Shown: positions 25,228-34,019, numbered from the stretch's first letter. The stretch is DNA of 64,000 nucleotides from Sharpea porci (GCF_009695655.1 NZ_VUNM01000004.1:1-64000); one strand, 5' to 3'. The notes: generated from the sequence alone by a model not told the origin. Numbers and translations are program-made.

Positions 25228-26238
25228 TTAGTTGAAGTGGAAAATCTTCTGAGCCATTGTATAACCCGTGCTGAGGATTTTATTGCCAACTTTGCCTCTA
25301 AGCTGCATTGCTGTGCCTAGGGCAGTACGTCTCACCTGCTTATAGAGGTCTGGACGTGTTGTCTTAAGATAAGCCCATAATTCATCACGTTTCGCTAGAT
25401 TCTCTTCAGTGCCACTCTTGACTAAGAGCACTGTTGTGACTGTTGTGATCATTGTAAGATAATGAATCATATATTTACGCATTTTACGTGATTTAAGCTT
25501 TGAGACATCAACCGCATCGATCATGCGCTTATTGACTTTGATTTGCTGGTCAATACGACCAATCATCACCTTTTCATTAACAGACTGGTCTTCTCTACCA
25601 ATAAAGTAATGATAAAGATCAACATCTAAATAATACATTGTCTTGACATATGGTAATGGTTCATAGACAAAGAGATTATCGACATAGAATGTATGTTCAG
25701 GCAACTTCAAGCCACTTGCTCTTAACATCGCTGTACGATAGATGACTGAATGCATTAAGATATTCTGGCTTGGTAAGAAGTGCTTCATATCATACCAGCG
25801 GAATAAGCGCCCTACTGGCATACAGTTTGTATATTTAATGACATGCTGACTGTTTGCACTAGGTTTATCATAGATATAATTGACAATCATCATATCAAGT
25901 TCATCCGCTTCAAATGATTTTAAAGTACGAATCACTTGTTTTAATGCATCAGGATCAAACCAGTCATCAGAATCAAGAACTTTAAAATATTGACCTGTAG
26001 CATAACGGATACCGGTATTTACAGCTTCACCATGTCCACCATTTTCCTGATGAATGCATCTGATGACATCAGGATATTTTTCTTCCAAAGCATCACCAAT
26101 TGCACCTGTGCGATCTGTTGAACCATCATCCACAATAATGATTTCCACATCATCACGACTACCTAACAGGCTCTTTACAGCATTTTCCATATAATCTTCA
26201 GCATTATATGAGGGAATGGTAACTGTCAGTAATTTCAT
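25228..26238 (-). CDS. Family 2 glycosyltransferase
   Basis: A 336-residue GT-A enzyme. The N-terminal ~110 residues hold the family 2 pattern: TVTIPSYNAEDYMENAVKSL, IIIVDDGSTDRTG, ENGGHGEAVNTGI and the metal-binding KVLDSDDWFDPDAL. The C-terminal part is helical and basic without clear membrane segments, so it is likely cytoplasmic or peripheral. AGGAGGAA precedes the ATG. The PAP2 gene follows on the same strand 75 bp away, suggesting a shared role in lipid-linked or wall glycan assembly, though this is context only. Confidence 0.87.
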   Translation of the reverse strand: MKLLTVTIPSYNAEDYMENAVKSLLGSRDDVEIIIVDDGSTDRTGAIGDALEEKYPDVIRCIHQENGGHGEAVNTGIRYATGQYFKVLDSDDWFDPDALKQVIRTLKSFEADELDMMIVNYIYDKPSANSQHVIKYTNCMPVGRLFRWYDMKHFLPSQNILMHSVIYRTAMLRASGLKLPEHTFYVDNLFVYEPLPYVKTMYYLDVDLYHYFIGREDQSVNEKVMIGRIDQQIKVNKRMIDAVDVSKLKSRKMRKYMIHYLTMITTVTTVLLVKSGTEENLAKRDELWAYLKTTRPDLYKQVRRTALGTAMQLRGKVGNKILSTGYTMAQKIFHFN

Positions 26239-26405
26239 GAATTTTTCCTCCTATTATGACAAGCAATCTTGTCTTTTCCTTCATCCATCATACAACATCT
26301 TATCTATTCACGCAAACATCTTCATTCCGCCACCATAAATACCATACTTTTATCTAGTATTTTACAGGCTTTTTTGTTAGAATTTAGTATTGAGGTGGAA
26401 GAAAA

Positions 26406-27500
26406 ATGGAAGAAAAATGCACTATACAATATAAAAAATATCTACAAAACTTCATACATATATTCCAATATATCAACATCATTTTTATCATTCTAGGGAT
26501 CATCGCTATTCTAGCACCATTAGAATGGGGCTTTAAAATAGCGGGCGTGCTTTTGGTTGTCTTAGCCGGTTATATCAGTTATTTGATGTATAAGACTAAA
26601 TCATTTGAACTCAGTTTCGATCAAGAAAGCTGGTCTTATCGTAATCATTCTTATCGCTATGATGAAATCAAGAATTTCATACAGACAGATCGTCACTTTG
26701 AAATCACAACGGACAAGAAGATTGTTCTTGATATTATGAATTTCGAGGTTGAAAGCTTAAGTGAAATGTTGGAAGTCTTAGCAAATCATAATATCACACC
26801 AGAAGAGAAAGAAAACACTTCAGCACTCAATAAGCTCTTTAGTTATAATAACATGCGTACGATTTCTTTGATCTTTGCGGCAATTGATTGGATCTATCTC
26901 TTATTTGCCTTTAAAAAAGTTTCCAATATGCTTGTTGTAGCGGGAGTACTTTCCCTCATTCCCCCAATCTTCTTTGCGATATTCTATATCTATCGCTTAT
27001 TAAGAGGAGATTTGGAAATACTCGATAAGCTTTCTACTAATCTTATGATGGTCTTCTTGCTTCCTATCATTGCTGGCTTTATTGTCATGTATACAAACTT
27101 CTCTATTTCTAATTTTACATTAGCTCTTGTTGTTACTGGTGTTATCTTCATCTTCTTTATGATTTATTATACGATGCTTAGAACACTTGTTGCTTCACCA
27201 GCTCACCGTGTCTTTGTCTACTATGTGCTATTCTTTACAGCCTTTGTCATCTTCTGGTCTAACAGTACATTACCTCCAGATCATGTGATTGTCTCAAAGG
27301 CAACAATCACAAACAAGCGTTATATGGATGCTTCAATGGGTAAAGGCTATCAGTTAAATGCTCGTATTCCTGGCGAGAAAGTCAAGACTTATAATGTTTC
27401 TCAAAATATCTATAAGCACTATCAAAAAGGTGACACAATTGAAATTGAAACAAAAGTAGGTATCTTTGGTATTTCTTCAAGTGAAATAAAAAAATCCTAG
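26406..27500 (+). CDS. Uncharacterised multi-pass membrane protein
   Basis: A 364-residue protein I do not recognise. Two adjacent hydrophobic helices near residues 20-65 are followed by a soluble stretch that reads like a PH-type domain (SFELSFDQESWSYRNHSYRYDEIKNF). Then come about five or six membrane segments between residues ~150 and 300, and a soluble C-terminal domain of about 70 residues (VIVSKATITNKRYMDASMGKG...). The start is 7 nt after GAGGTGG. It stands alone between a glycosyltransferase and an exonuclease gene. No function is proposed. Confidence 0.7.
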   Translation: MEEKCTIQYKKYLQNFIHIFQYINIIFIILGIIAILAPLEWGFKIAGVLLVVLAGYISYLMYKTKSFELSFDQESWSYRNHSYRYDEIKNFIQTDRHFEITTDKKIVLDIMNFEVESLSEMLEVLANHNITPEEKENTSALNKLFSYNNMRTISLIFAAIDWIYLLFAFKKVSNMLVVAGVLSLIPPIFFAIFYIYRLLRGDLEILDKLSTNLMMVFLLPIIAGFIVMYTNFSISNFTLALVVTGVIFIFFMIYYTMLRTLVASPAHRVFVYYVLFFTAFVIFWSNSTLPPDHVIVSKATITNKRYMDASMGKGYQLNARIPGEKVKTYNVSQNIYKHYQKGDTIEIETKVGIFGISSSEIKKS

Positions 27501-27526
27501 CCCTCATCACGAGAGCTAGTTTTTTT
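27497..27526 (+). terminator. Terminator of the membrane protein gene
   Basis: Stem CTAGC-CTC / GAG-GCTAG with a 5-nt loop and TTTTTTT tail; overlaps the stop codon. Confidence 0.8.
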
Positions 27527-28421
27527 ATACAGCTTTAATCAACCTAATATATTCATTTTCACTAATAATCTTTAAATCCTGCCCTGCTTTCATTAAACTG
27601 AGCGCTTTTTTAACCTTATTGTTTTTATTGCCATAACGAGCATTTTTATAATCCTTCATTCCTACTACAAGATAGTTTGTATGACTATTGACTTCTCTTG
27701 CGACAAAAGCATGAGCTTTATGTGTCATCTCTTCTAGCTCAGCCCGTTCATTATGTAATTTGCCTGTAAAGACAATCGACATATTGCTTAAAGGATGAAC
27801 AAGAGAATGAAGGGCAAGAAGCGCATGATCGGGAGAAATAATATTCTTATAATAACCAGGCTTCATGATACCAAGTTCAAGATGCATCTTTTCATGAAAG
27901 GCAAGAAGGCTCTCATAATGATTATTATTCAACATTTTAACAAGAATGAAAGCGCAAGCCTTGGCATCACTTAAGGCATTATGAGCATCATTAAGAGGGA
28001 CATTATAGAATTCACTGAGATCCGCAATATTATATTTTTCAAGTTCTGGACTAAGTATATGAGCAATGACATTGGTACAGCTCATCCGTAATGTTGGATA
28101 GGGAATATGAGCTTGTTTTAAACAGGCTCTGATATGGGCCATATCATTCTGGACATCATGACTAACAACTATCATATCTTCAAAGTAATGATGTATCTCT
28201 TCCCATACGTCTTTAAAAGGACGTTCTTTTTGTAGGCTCTTAGGCCTAATATGATGCACACCATAACGATACTTATCAAAAGCTAAATTATGAGGTCTAA
28301 CCAAAGAATAGTAAGTATCAACAATACGCTTATCCTTTAAAACCACAATACCAATACTACAAATAGACGTAGGATCATTATTTAAGATTTCAATATCAAA
28401 TACAGTTATATATTCACTCAT
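27525..28421 (-). CDS. DEDDh 3'-5' exonuclease with C-terminal BRCT domain
   Basis: A 298-residue nuclease of the DNA polymerase III epsilon-like family. Exo I is FDIEI (Asp9, Glu11), Exo II is VVSHDVQNDMAHI, Exo III is DAHNALSDAKAC with the DEDDh histidine. From about residue 212 a BRCT domain begins (SNMSIVFTGKLHNERAELEEMTHKAHAFVAREVNSHTNYLVVG), as in some Firmicute exonucleases. It would degrade DNA or RNA 3' ends in repair. The ATG overlaps the stop of the RNase H gene by 4 nt, so the two are translationally coupled. Confidence 0.87.
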   Translation of the reverse strand: MSEYITVFDIEILNNDPTSICSIGIVVLKDKRIVDTYYSLVRPHNLAFDKYRYGVHHIRPKSLQKERPFKDVWEEIHHYFEDMIVVSHDVQNDMAHIRACLKQAHIPYPTLRMSCTNVIAHILSPELEKYNIADLSEFYNVPLNDAHNALSDAKACAFILVKMLNNNHYESLLAFHEKMHLELGIMKPGYYKNIISPDHALLALHSLVHPLSNMSIVFTGKLHNERAELEEMTHKAHAFVAREVNSHTNYLVVGMKDYKNARYGNKNNKVKKALSLMKAGQDLKIISENEYIRLIKAV

Positions 28422-29005
28422 AGAATACCTACAGCCTTCTTCGCATATTCATCCGCCATATCATTAAAATGATCACCAGAATGAGCTTGTACTTTCATAA
28501 AGATAATCTTAATCTTCTTGCTGGCCTCTTTCATAAAAGCCGCATAAGCTTTTGTCCCAGGTTTATTGGCTTGCCATTCACCCTTCGCCCATTTCTCAAT
28601 ACCCATATAATCATAGTAGATCACAACACCATCATAACCATGTTCAATGGCATAATTCACAGCCGACTCACTGCCTGCAATTTCACCAGCCACATTACGC
28701 ATACCTACATAATCAGGATGGTTTCCCTTGCCATAAAGGATCTCTTTGACCTTGCCCCCTTCTATCAAGATAGCCCCATAGCCATAAATCTTATTTTTCG
28801 CATGAAAACTACCATCCACATAGGCAATCAATCCATGATTAAGTGGAGGCATATGGACTTCATCTTTCACAAAAGCTTCAGCCTCTGCTCTTGTTGGAAA
28901 GGATTTATAGACTGCCCCAGGATATCCCATGACCTGTTCTTTACATGCCTCCCAGCTATTATAGATGCCTGGACGTTTTCCTTTTCTTACTGCATAATAT
29001 TTCAT
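28418..29005 (-). CDS. rnhA: RNase H family protein with N-terminal hybrid-binding domain
   Basis: A 195-residue RNase HI-type enzyme. Residues 1-45 (KYYAVRKGKRPGIYNSWEACKEQVMGYPGAVYKSF) form the RNA-DNA hybrid-binding Cauli_VI domain. The catalytic domain follows: the first Asp in LIAYVDGSF, Glu in NVAGEIAGSESAV, Asp in VVIYYDYMGIEKWA and the last Asp in FNDMADEYAKKA. It removes RNA from RNA-DNA hybrids. The ATG at 29005 has GAGGT 8 nt upstream; the TTG at 29014 is too close. In one operon with the exonuclease, which suggests joint processing of primers or R-loops. Confidence 0.9.
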   Translation of the reverse strand: MKYYAVRKGKRPGIYNSWEACKEQVMGYPGAVYKSFPTRAEAEAFVKDEVHMPPLNHGLIAYVDGSFHAKNKIYGYGAILIEGGKVKEILYGKGNHPDYVGMRNVAGEIAGSESAVNYAIEHGYDGVVIYYDYMGIEKWAKGEWQANKPGTKAYAAFMKEASKKIKIIFMKVQAHSGDHFNDMADEYAKKAVGIL

Positions 29006-29098
29006 AAATATCAACCTCGTGATTATGATAGGGAGAAATCACGCTTTTGTCTAGTATTAGAGACAGGAAATTTGTATAATAGTCAAAGAGGTGTTCAT

Positions 29099-30316
29099 AT
29101 GAAAATAGAGAGTAGATTTTTAAAATATATTAGTTTCGATACACAATCTAGTGAAGAATCAACAACATCACCTTCGACTGATAAACAGAAGGTATTAGGA
29201 GAATTTTTAGCAGAAGAAATGCGTATATTAAAACTCCAGGATGTTATGCAGGATGAATATGGTATTGTCTATGGCACAATTCCTGGCAATACTGATCAAG
29301 GTGATGTTATGGGCTTTATTGCCCACATGGATACGAGTCCTGATGCTAGTGGGGAAAATGTCAATCCTCAGATTATTCGTAATTATAATGGGCAGGTCAT
29401 TACAATCAACGATGAAAAGAAGATGTATCTTGATCCCGAAGAATATCCAGAACTCAAAAATCTCATTCATCATGATATCATTACAACCGATGGTACAACC
29501 CTCCTAGGGGCTGATGATAAGGCTGGTATTGCGATTATTATGTCTGTTGCCGAATATATGTATCGCCATCCCGAATTCAAACATAATGATATCAAGATTG
29601 CCTTTACATGTGATGAAGAAGTAGGGAGAGGGACTGAACATTTCAATATTGAACGTTTTAATGCCGATTATGCCTATACAGTAGATGGTGGAGATATCAA
29701 CCAGTATAACTTTGAAAACTTCAATGCCTATAAAGCGATTGTCCATATTACTGGTCAGTCATTCCATACTGGTGATGCTAAGGGCAAGATGGTCAATGCC
29801 CTCACAATTGCACGTAATTTCGATAGCATGCTTGGTGAAGCCAACCGTCCTGAAACAACAGAAGGCTATGAAGGCTTCTATCATCTCTATGATATGCATG
29901 GTGATGTTTCAGGTGCTACTTTGACTTATCTCTTACGTGAGCATGATATGAGTAAAATGCATAAACTGATGGAACGTATGAGTTCCACAGCTGATTATCT
30001 TAATACGATTCATGAAAATAGTGTCCAGATTGAATATGTTCATCAATATGACAACATGAAGGACATTATAGTTAAAGTCCCTCATATCGTTGAACAGATT
30101 GATATTGCGATGCGTGATTTAGGCATGGATCCAAGACCAACACCTATTCGTGGTGGTACTGATGGTGCTATGCTTTCCTACAAAGGCTTACCATGTCCTA
30201 ACTTAGGTACTGGTGGCTATAACTATCATGGTGAATATGAATATGCATCACTAACTCAGATGAAAAAGGGTGTCGAACTTATTCTGAGAATGATTAAGAA
30301 TAATATTGAAGACTAA
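29099..30316 (+). CDS. pepT: Peptidase T (tripeptidase)
   Basis: A 405-residue M20B zinc aminopeptidase that releases the N-terminal residue of tripeptides in the cytoplasm. All dinuclear zinc ligands are visible: HMDTSPDASG (His, catalytic Asp), LLGADDKAG (bridging Asp), FTCDEEVGRG (catalytic Glu-Glu), YTVDGGD (Asp) and the final His in GTGGYNYHGEYE. The start at 29099 follows AGAGGTG; the long upstream in-frame extension (to 28469) covers the antisense strand of rnhA and is rejected. Length matches the family. Confidence 0.95.
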   Translation: MKIESRFLKYISFDTQSSEESTTSPSTDKQKVLGEFLAEEMRILKLQDVMQDEYGIVYGTIPGNTDQGDVMGFIAHMDTSPDASGENVNPQIIRNYNGQVITINDEKKMYLDPEEYPELKNLIHHDIITTDGTTLLGADDKAGIAIIMSVAEYMYRHPEFKHNDIKIAFTCDEEVGRGTEHFNIERFNADYAYTVDGGDINQYNFENFNAYKAIVHITGQSFHTGDAKGKMVNALTIARNFDSMLGEANRPETTEGYEGFYHLYDMHGDVSGATLTYLLREHDMSKMHKLMERMSSTADYLNTIHENSVQIEYVHQYDNMKDIIVKVPHIVEQIDIAMRDLGMDPRPTPIRGGTDGAMLSYKGLPCPNLGTGGYNYHGEYEYASLTQMKKGVELILRMIKNNIED

Positions 30317-30320
30317 AAAC

Positions 30321-30352
30321 AAGCATCAGCCTTTAAGAGGCTGGTGCTTTTC
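30321..30352 (+). terminator. pepT terminator
   Basis: Stem AGCATCAGCC / GGCTGGTGCT with a 7-nt loop, followed by TTTTCT. Confidence 0.8.
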
Positions 30353-30356
30353 TATA

Positions 30357-30388
30357 CAAAAAAAGGGAAAAAGCTAAGCTTCTTCCCT
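30357..30388 (-). terminator. PspC-protein gene terminator
   Basis: Stem AGGGAA...TTCCCT with internal AGCT / AGCT pairing, followed on the minus strand by TTTTTTT. Confidence 0.7.
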
Positions 30389-30581
30389 ATTTCACTTCAT
30401 AGTCATAAGGCATTACAAGTGCAAGTACAATATAGAGGATAAGACCAGAGCCCCATCCAAGAATCAACAACACTGCAATGACTCTTACAAGCGTAGGATC
30501 AATATCGAAATATTCCGCAATCCCACCACATACACCACTGATTTTCTTATCAGTCGATGATTTATACATTTTTCTAGCCAT
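30387..30581 (-). CDS. Small PspC-domain membrane protein
   Basis: A 64-residue protein consisting of one PspC domain: KMYKSSTDKKISGVCGGIAEYFDIDPTLVRVI followed by a single hydrophobic helix (LLILGWGSGLILYIVLALVM). PspC-type proteins take part in envelope stress responses in several bacteria. AGGAGG is upstream. No psp partner genes are adjacent. Confidence 0.9.
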   Translation of the reverse strand: MARKMYKSSTDKKISGVCGGIAEYFDIDPTLVRVIAVLLILGWGSGLILYIVLALVMPYDYEVK

Positions 30582-30618
30582 GGCAATTCCTCCTCACGGC
30601 TATCTTACCATGTCATGT

Positions 30619-31491
30619 TTATTTTTCAAGAGCTTTCATGGCTAAGGCAATAGAGCCACATAATCCGGCATTATCACCTAAGGCAGGCCACTGAATATAA
30701 TCAGGATCCTTTAATGCATTATGCTTAATATAGTCATTTAAGAACTGATTCATATACTTAGAAATCATTGGGAATAACTGACTCTGATGCATAACACCAC
30801 CACCAAGAATAATCTTCTGAGGTGAAAGAATCAATACTACTGATGCAAGAGCCTGACCAATATAATAAGCTTCTAAGTCCCAAGCTGGATGATCAGCTGG
30901 TAATTCCTTGGCGGACTTGCCCCAACGGTCTTCAATAGCTGGACCTGCACACATACCTTCTAGGCAGTTACCATGATATGGGCATTTTCCTTTATATGGG
31001 TCATCATCTCTAATAATAAGTGGGACATGTCCTGCTTCAGGATGTACTAAGCCATGGACAAGATTTCCTTCTACATAGACACCTGCACCTACACCCGTAC
31101 CAATTGTATAATAAACTACATTCTTTAAGCCTTTACCAGCACCAAATGTTACTTCACCAAGGCATGCACCATTGACGTCTGTATCGAATGCGATTGGTGT
31201 ATGAGGGAAAGCTTTCTTCAAATCACCTAATGCATCATAGTTAGCCCAATATGGTTTTGGTGTTGTTGTAACATAGCCATATGTTGGACTTTCTGGATCT
31301 GGGTCGATAGGACCAAAACAGCTAAAGCCAATTGCATCAACATCTTTATCTTTGAAATATTCAACACATTTTGCCATTGTTTCCTCTGGTGTTGTTGTTG
31401 GGAAACTTGCACGATCAAATATTTCACCTTTTTCATTACCAATACCGACAACGAATTTTGTTCCGCCGCCTTCAATTGCACCTAATTTCAT
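30619..31491 (-). CDS. scrK: ROK-family fructokinase
   Basis: A 290-residue sugar kinase of the ROK family, bacterial fructokinase branch. The N-terminal ATP motif is GAIEGGGTKFVVGIG; DTDVNGACLGE contains the catalytic Asp; GTGVGAGVYVEG binds ATP; and the zinc motif GHVPL...CPYHGNCLEG is complete. It phosphorylates fructose (possibly mannose) to the 6-phosphate. GGAGGAAA precedes the ATG. A promoter 33 nt upstream of the start codon has a cre-like operator over its -35, which suggests CcpA control. Confidence 0.88.
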   Translation of the reverse strand: MKLGAIEGGGTKFVVGIGNEKGEIFDRASFPTTTPEETMAKCVEYFKDKDVDAIGFSCFGPIDPDPESPTYGYVTTTPKPYWANYDALGDLKKAFPHTPIAFDTDVNGACLGEVTFGAGKGLKNVVYYTIGTGVGAGVYVEGNLVHGLVHPEAGHVPLIIRDDDPYKGKCPYHGNCLEGMCAGPAIEDRWGKSAKELPADHPAWDLEAYYIGQALASVVLILSPQKIILGGGVMHQSQLFPMISKYMNQFLNDYIKHNALKDPDYIQWPALGDNAGLCGSIALAMKALEK

Positions 31492-31523
31492 AAATCCATT
31501 TCCTCCAAAATTAACCTAAACAC

Positions 31524-31560
31524 ATTTTAGTGGAATGTGTAGTATTTGTAAATGCTTTCA
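31524..31560 (-). promoter_or_regulatory. Fructokinase promoter with overlapping cre-like site
   Basis: Minus-strand -35 TTTACA (31547-31552) and -10 TAAAAT (31524-31529), 17-bp spacer. TGAAAGCATTTACA at 31547-31560 matches the cre consensus TGWAANCGNTNWCA at all but one position and covers the -35. Confidence 0.6.
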
Positions 31561-31618
31561 TAAAAGTCCCCAAATAAAGTCACCATGCACCATTTTGTCA
31601 TATACGAAAAGCCATGAT

Positions 31619-32548
31619 TTATCCAAGCACTTTTTGATAAACACGTAAAACGTTTTTATAGAATATTTTTTCTACTTCTTCTTCCGTTAAACCTGCTTTT
31701 CTTAGTGCCTTCTCTAATTTCTTCATTTCACCAGCATGATTAATTTCAAGCTTGCAGTCAATGCCATCAAAGTCTGTTCCTATCCCAATACAATCAATCC
31801 CTGCTAAATCCTTGATATAAAGGATATGTTTGACCATATCCTGGACTCTTGATGTAGAAGCACGGCTATTAAGGAAAGGGGCATAGAAATTAATACCCAT
31901 GACACCACCACGCTTTGCCAGCTGGATAATCATATCATCACTCATATTACGGCTATTGTTGGTGATTGTTCTGGCATTGGAATGTGATGCCACAAATGGC
32001 TTTGTCGTCATGGACAACACATCATAGAAACATTCATCGGACATATGTGAAACATCTATAATCATGCCCATTCTTTCCATTTCTCTTACATAAGCACGAC
32101 CGAATTCACTTAGTCCATTATGGGTTGTATGAGGACTTGTCAGATTGTTTTCAAGATTATGACTTAAGGCGATCATTCTTACGCCAAGACGGTAATAATT
32201 ACGCAAGATTGCCAAGTCTTCATGAATGACATCCCCTTCTTCAAGTGTCAGCATCCCACTCATTTTCCCATTACGATTATTCTCTAGAATATCCGTTTTG
32301 TTTCTTGCTGGCACAATCAAGTCACTATTAGCTTCCATTTCATTATAAAAGAGATCAATACAATCCATCACATGATCTAAAGCATCATAGCGTGATTGTA
32401 AATTCGTATAGATACCAAAGTTCTGGCATAAATAATCAGACTTAGCCATCTTCTCTAAGTCAATCATCAGATCATTCTGTCTTAAACGCTTATCCCTATG
32501 TTTATTCAATTCATAAAGCGTATCACAATGCATATCTATAATCTTCAT
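31619..32548 (-). CDS. Membrane dipeptidase (peptidase M19)
   Basis: A 309-residue zinc dipeptidase of the renal dipeptidase family. DMHCDTLYEL gives the first His-x-Asp metal pair; GMLTLEEGD the bridging Glu; VSHMSDE and ASHSNAR the further histidines; GIGTDFDGID the conserved Asp. It hydrolyses dipeptides including those with D-residues. Bacterial members lack the signal peptide and act in the cytoplasm, as here. GAGGTG precedes the ATG. It ends an operon with a small acidic protein and a HAD phosphatase. Confidence 0.9.
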   Translation of the reverse strand: MKIIDMHCDTLYELNKHRDKRLRQNDLMIDLEKMAKSDYLCQNFGIYTNLQSRYDALDHVMDCIDLFYNEMEANSDLIVPARNKTDILENNRNGKMSGMLTLEEGDVIHEDLAILRNYYRLGVRMIALSHNLENNLTSPHTTHNGLSEFGRAYVREMERMGMIIDVSHMSDECFYDVLSMTTKPFVASHSNARTITNNSRNMSDDMIIQLAKRGGVMGINFYAPFLNSRASTSRVQDMVKHILYIKDLAGIDCIGIGTDFDGIDCKLEINHAGEMKKLEKALRKAGLTEEEVEKIFYKNVLRVYQKVLG

Positions 32549-32553
32549 AACAT

Positions 32554-32799
32554 TTACACCTCAAAATAAATATCAGTTTCCTGATACTGATCAGTTAAAG
32601 GCTGTACTTCCTTAAGCCATGCGATTGCCTTTCTTAATTCCTCTTCATCTTCTTCAACAATACCATATGTTGCAACCTGGACAAGATCATAAATAGACTG
32701 CCACAAATCATCAAGCGCACCCGTCTTTTCATCACTCATCTCACTATCAACATAAATATCTAATTCATGTCCCGTTCTCATAGCTTCTTCTTTACTCAT
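32554..32799 (-). CDS. Small acidic protein of unknown function
   Basis: An 81-residue, strongly acidic, helical protein (MSKEEAMRTGHELDIYVDSEMSDEKTGALDD...). I do not recognise a family. The start at 32799 is set by AAGGAGGG 8 nt upstream; it overlaps the end of the HAD gene by 8 bp and is followed 5 nt later by the dipeptidase gene, so it is a middle gene of a tight operon. The longer frame to 32856 lacks a ribosome binding site. Confidence 0.7.
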   Translation of the reverse strand: MSKEEAMRTGHELDIYVDSEMSDEKTGALDDLWQSIYDLVQVATYGIVEEDEEELRKAIAWLKEVQPLTDQYQETDIYFEV

Positions 32800-33583
32800 C
32801 GAGATCACCCTCCTTGATCCAGCCATAATGCATACAAGCTTTAAGAATACCATCATCCTCTAAATCACTTGTCACATAATCAGCTATCTTTTTTGTTAGT
32901 ATATCACCATTTCCCATACAAATAGAAACTTTTGCATTTTCAAACATTTTTAAATCATTCTGACTATCCCCAAAAGCAATATAGCCATCAGTATGAAACA
33001 ACCTGCAAAAGACTTCATTCCCACTTGCTTTTGAGACAGCTCCAAGGGAAGCATCGGCATAAGTCGAAAGTCCTGGTGCTATCTCTAAGCCTTCAATCTT
33101 GCAATAGGGAGCATAATCCCAGCCCTTAGGTCCATAAAGACAAATGGCATAAACATCTTCCTTTTCATCATATGCTCTAACTTCTGGGATGATATTGCCA
33201 AAATAACGTTGTGTTTCATAAACATATTCATCAGCTTCTTTATTCATCAAACGATGATCCATCTTCAAAGCTACACATAGATTGAGCTTGTTGGCTACAT
33301 CAAGAACTTCATGAACCATTTTAACAGGCATCACATGCTTCTCTATAATCCGTCTTTGTCCATCAAGAACAAGCTGGCCATTATTGACAACATAGCCATC
33401 AAAATCCGCAATATCAAAGATTTGTGTACGGCACAAAGAATCATAACCACGTCCTGTTGAAACAATAATTTTATGTCCTTTTTCCTTTAATAATCTAAGT
33501 GCTTGAATGGTACTTTCTGGGACAATATGTTCTCCACCAGTCTGTCTCAACGTACCATCAACATCAAAACAAAATAATTCCAT
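32792..33583 (-). CDS. HAD-superfamily (Cof-type, IIB) phosphatase
   Basis: A 263-residue HAD phosphatase. Motif I is CFDVDGTLR (nucleophile Asp and general acid), motif II is IIVSTGRGYDS, and motifs III/IV are FGDSQNDLKMFENAKVSICMGNG, the IIB-subfamily pattern. Likely acts on sugar phosphates or FMN-like substrates. The start is taken as the ATG at 33583, where the family N terminus begins; its ribosome binding site (AAGAAA) is weak. A terminator hairpin of the preceding gene lies only 13-38 nt upstream, so expression may depend on read-through. Confidence 0.82.
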   Translation of the reverse strand: MELFCFDVDGTLRQTGGEHIVPESTIQALRLLKEKGHKIIVSTGRGYDSLCRTQIFDIADFDGYVVNNGQLVLDGQRRIIEKHVMPVKMVHEVLDVANKLNLCVALKMDHRLMNKEADEYVYETQRYFGNIIPEVRAYDEKEDVYAICLYGPKGWDYAPYCKIEGLEIAPGLSTYADASLGAVSKASGNEVFCRLFHTDGYIAFGDSQNDLKMFENAKVSICMGNGDILTKKIADYVTSDLEDDGILKACMHYGWIKEGDLDE

Positions 33584-33595
33584 ATTTTTTCTTGT

Positions 33596-33621
33596 AAAAA
33601 AGAGAGAATGACCCATTCTCT
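33596..33621 (-). terminator. Terminator between the rhodanese-like and HAD genes
   Basis: 8-bp stem AGAGAATG / CATTCTCT with a 3-nt loop, followed on the minus strand by CTTTTTTAC. The stem overlaps the stop codon of the rhodanese-like gene. Confidence 0.75.
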
Positions 33622-33970
33622 ACTTTCTCCGTTTCCTATTCTTCTTTTTAAGACCTTCTTCTGGTCCATGAAAATATTGTTGACTACCAAGATTATAGGC
33701 TGTAAAGCCTAAGCGCGCAAGACGACGACATGCCTCAAAGGCTGTCCCTTCTAAGATGGCATAAACATAGTAAATAGCCTCTTGATCAAGTAAATTCTTG
33801 GCATCACTATTAATAACGCGTAAAGGCAAATTCTGTGAATCAACAATATGTAATGTTTCAAAGTCACGATATTCATCCGCATTCAAAAGAATAATATCAG
33901 GATTATCAAGAAATTCCTGATAAGCTTCATTAATCTCTTTGCTTTCAACTTTCTTCGTTAACCCAAACAT
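33620..33970 (-). CDS. Rhodanese-like protein lacking the active-site cysteine
   Basis: A 116-residue single rhodanese-homology domain: EINEAYQEFLDNPDIILLNADEYRDFETLHIVDSQNLPL, then YYVYAILEGTAFEACRRLARLGFTAYNLGSQQYFHGPEEGL. The substrate loop, normally Cys-x5-Arg/Ser at the position of AILEGTA, has no cysteine, so sulfurtransferase activity is unlikely. The C-terminal tail is very basic (KKKNRKRRK). GAGGTG lies 5 nt before the ATG at 33970. Probably a binding or regulatory protein. Confidence 0.72.
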   Translation of the reverse strand: MFGLTKKVESKEINEAYQEFLDNPDIILLNADEYRDFETLHIVDSQNLPLRVINSDAKNLLDQEAIYYVYAILEGTAFEACRRLARLGFTAYNLGSQQYFHGPEEGLKKKNRKRRK

Positions 33971-34019
33971 CAAATCACCTCAACGAACACATTCTAACAT
34001 CAATCCTACATTTTGACTA

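Noticed and set aside
28469-29098. 210-codon upstream extension of peptidase T
   Set aside because: It lies antisense to rnhA, has no ribosome binding site, and PepT has a normal length from 29099.
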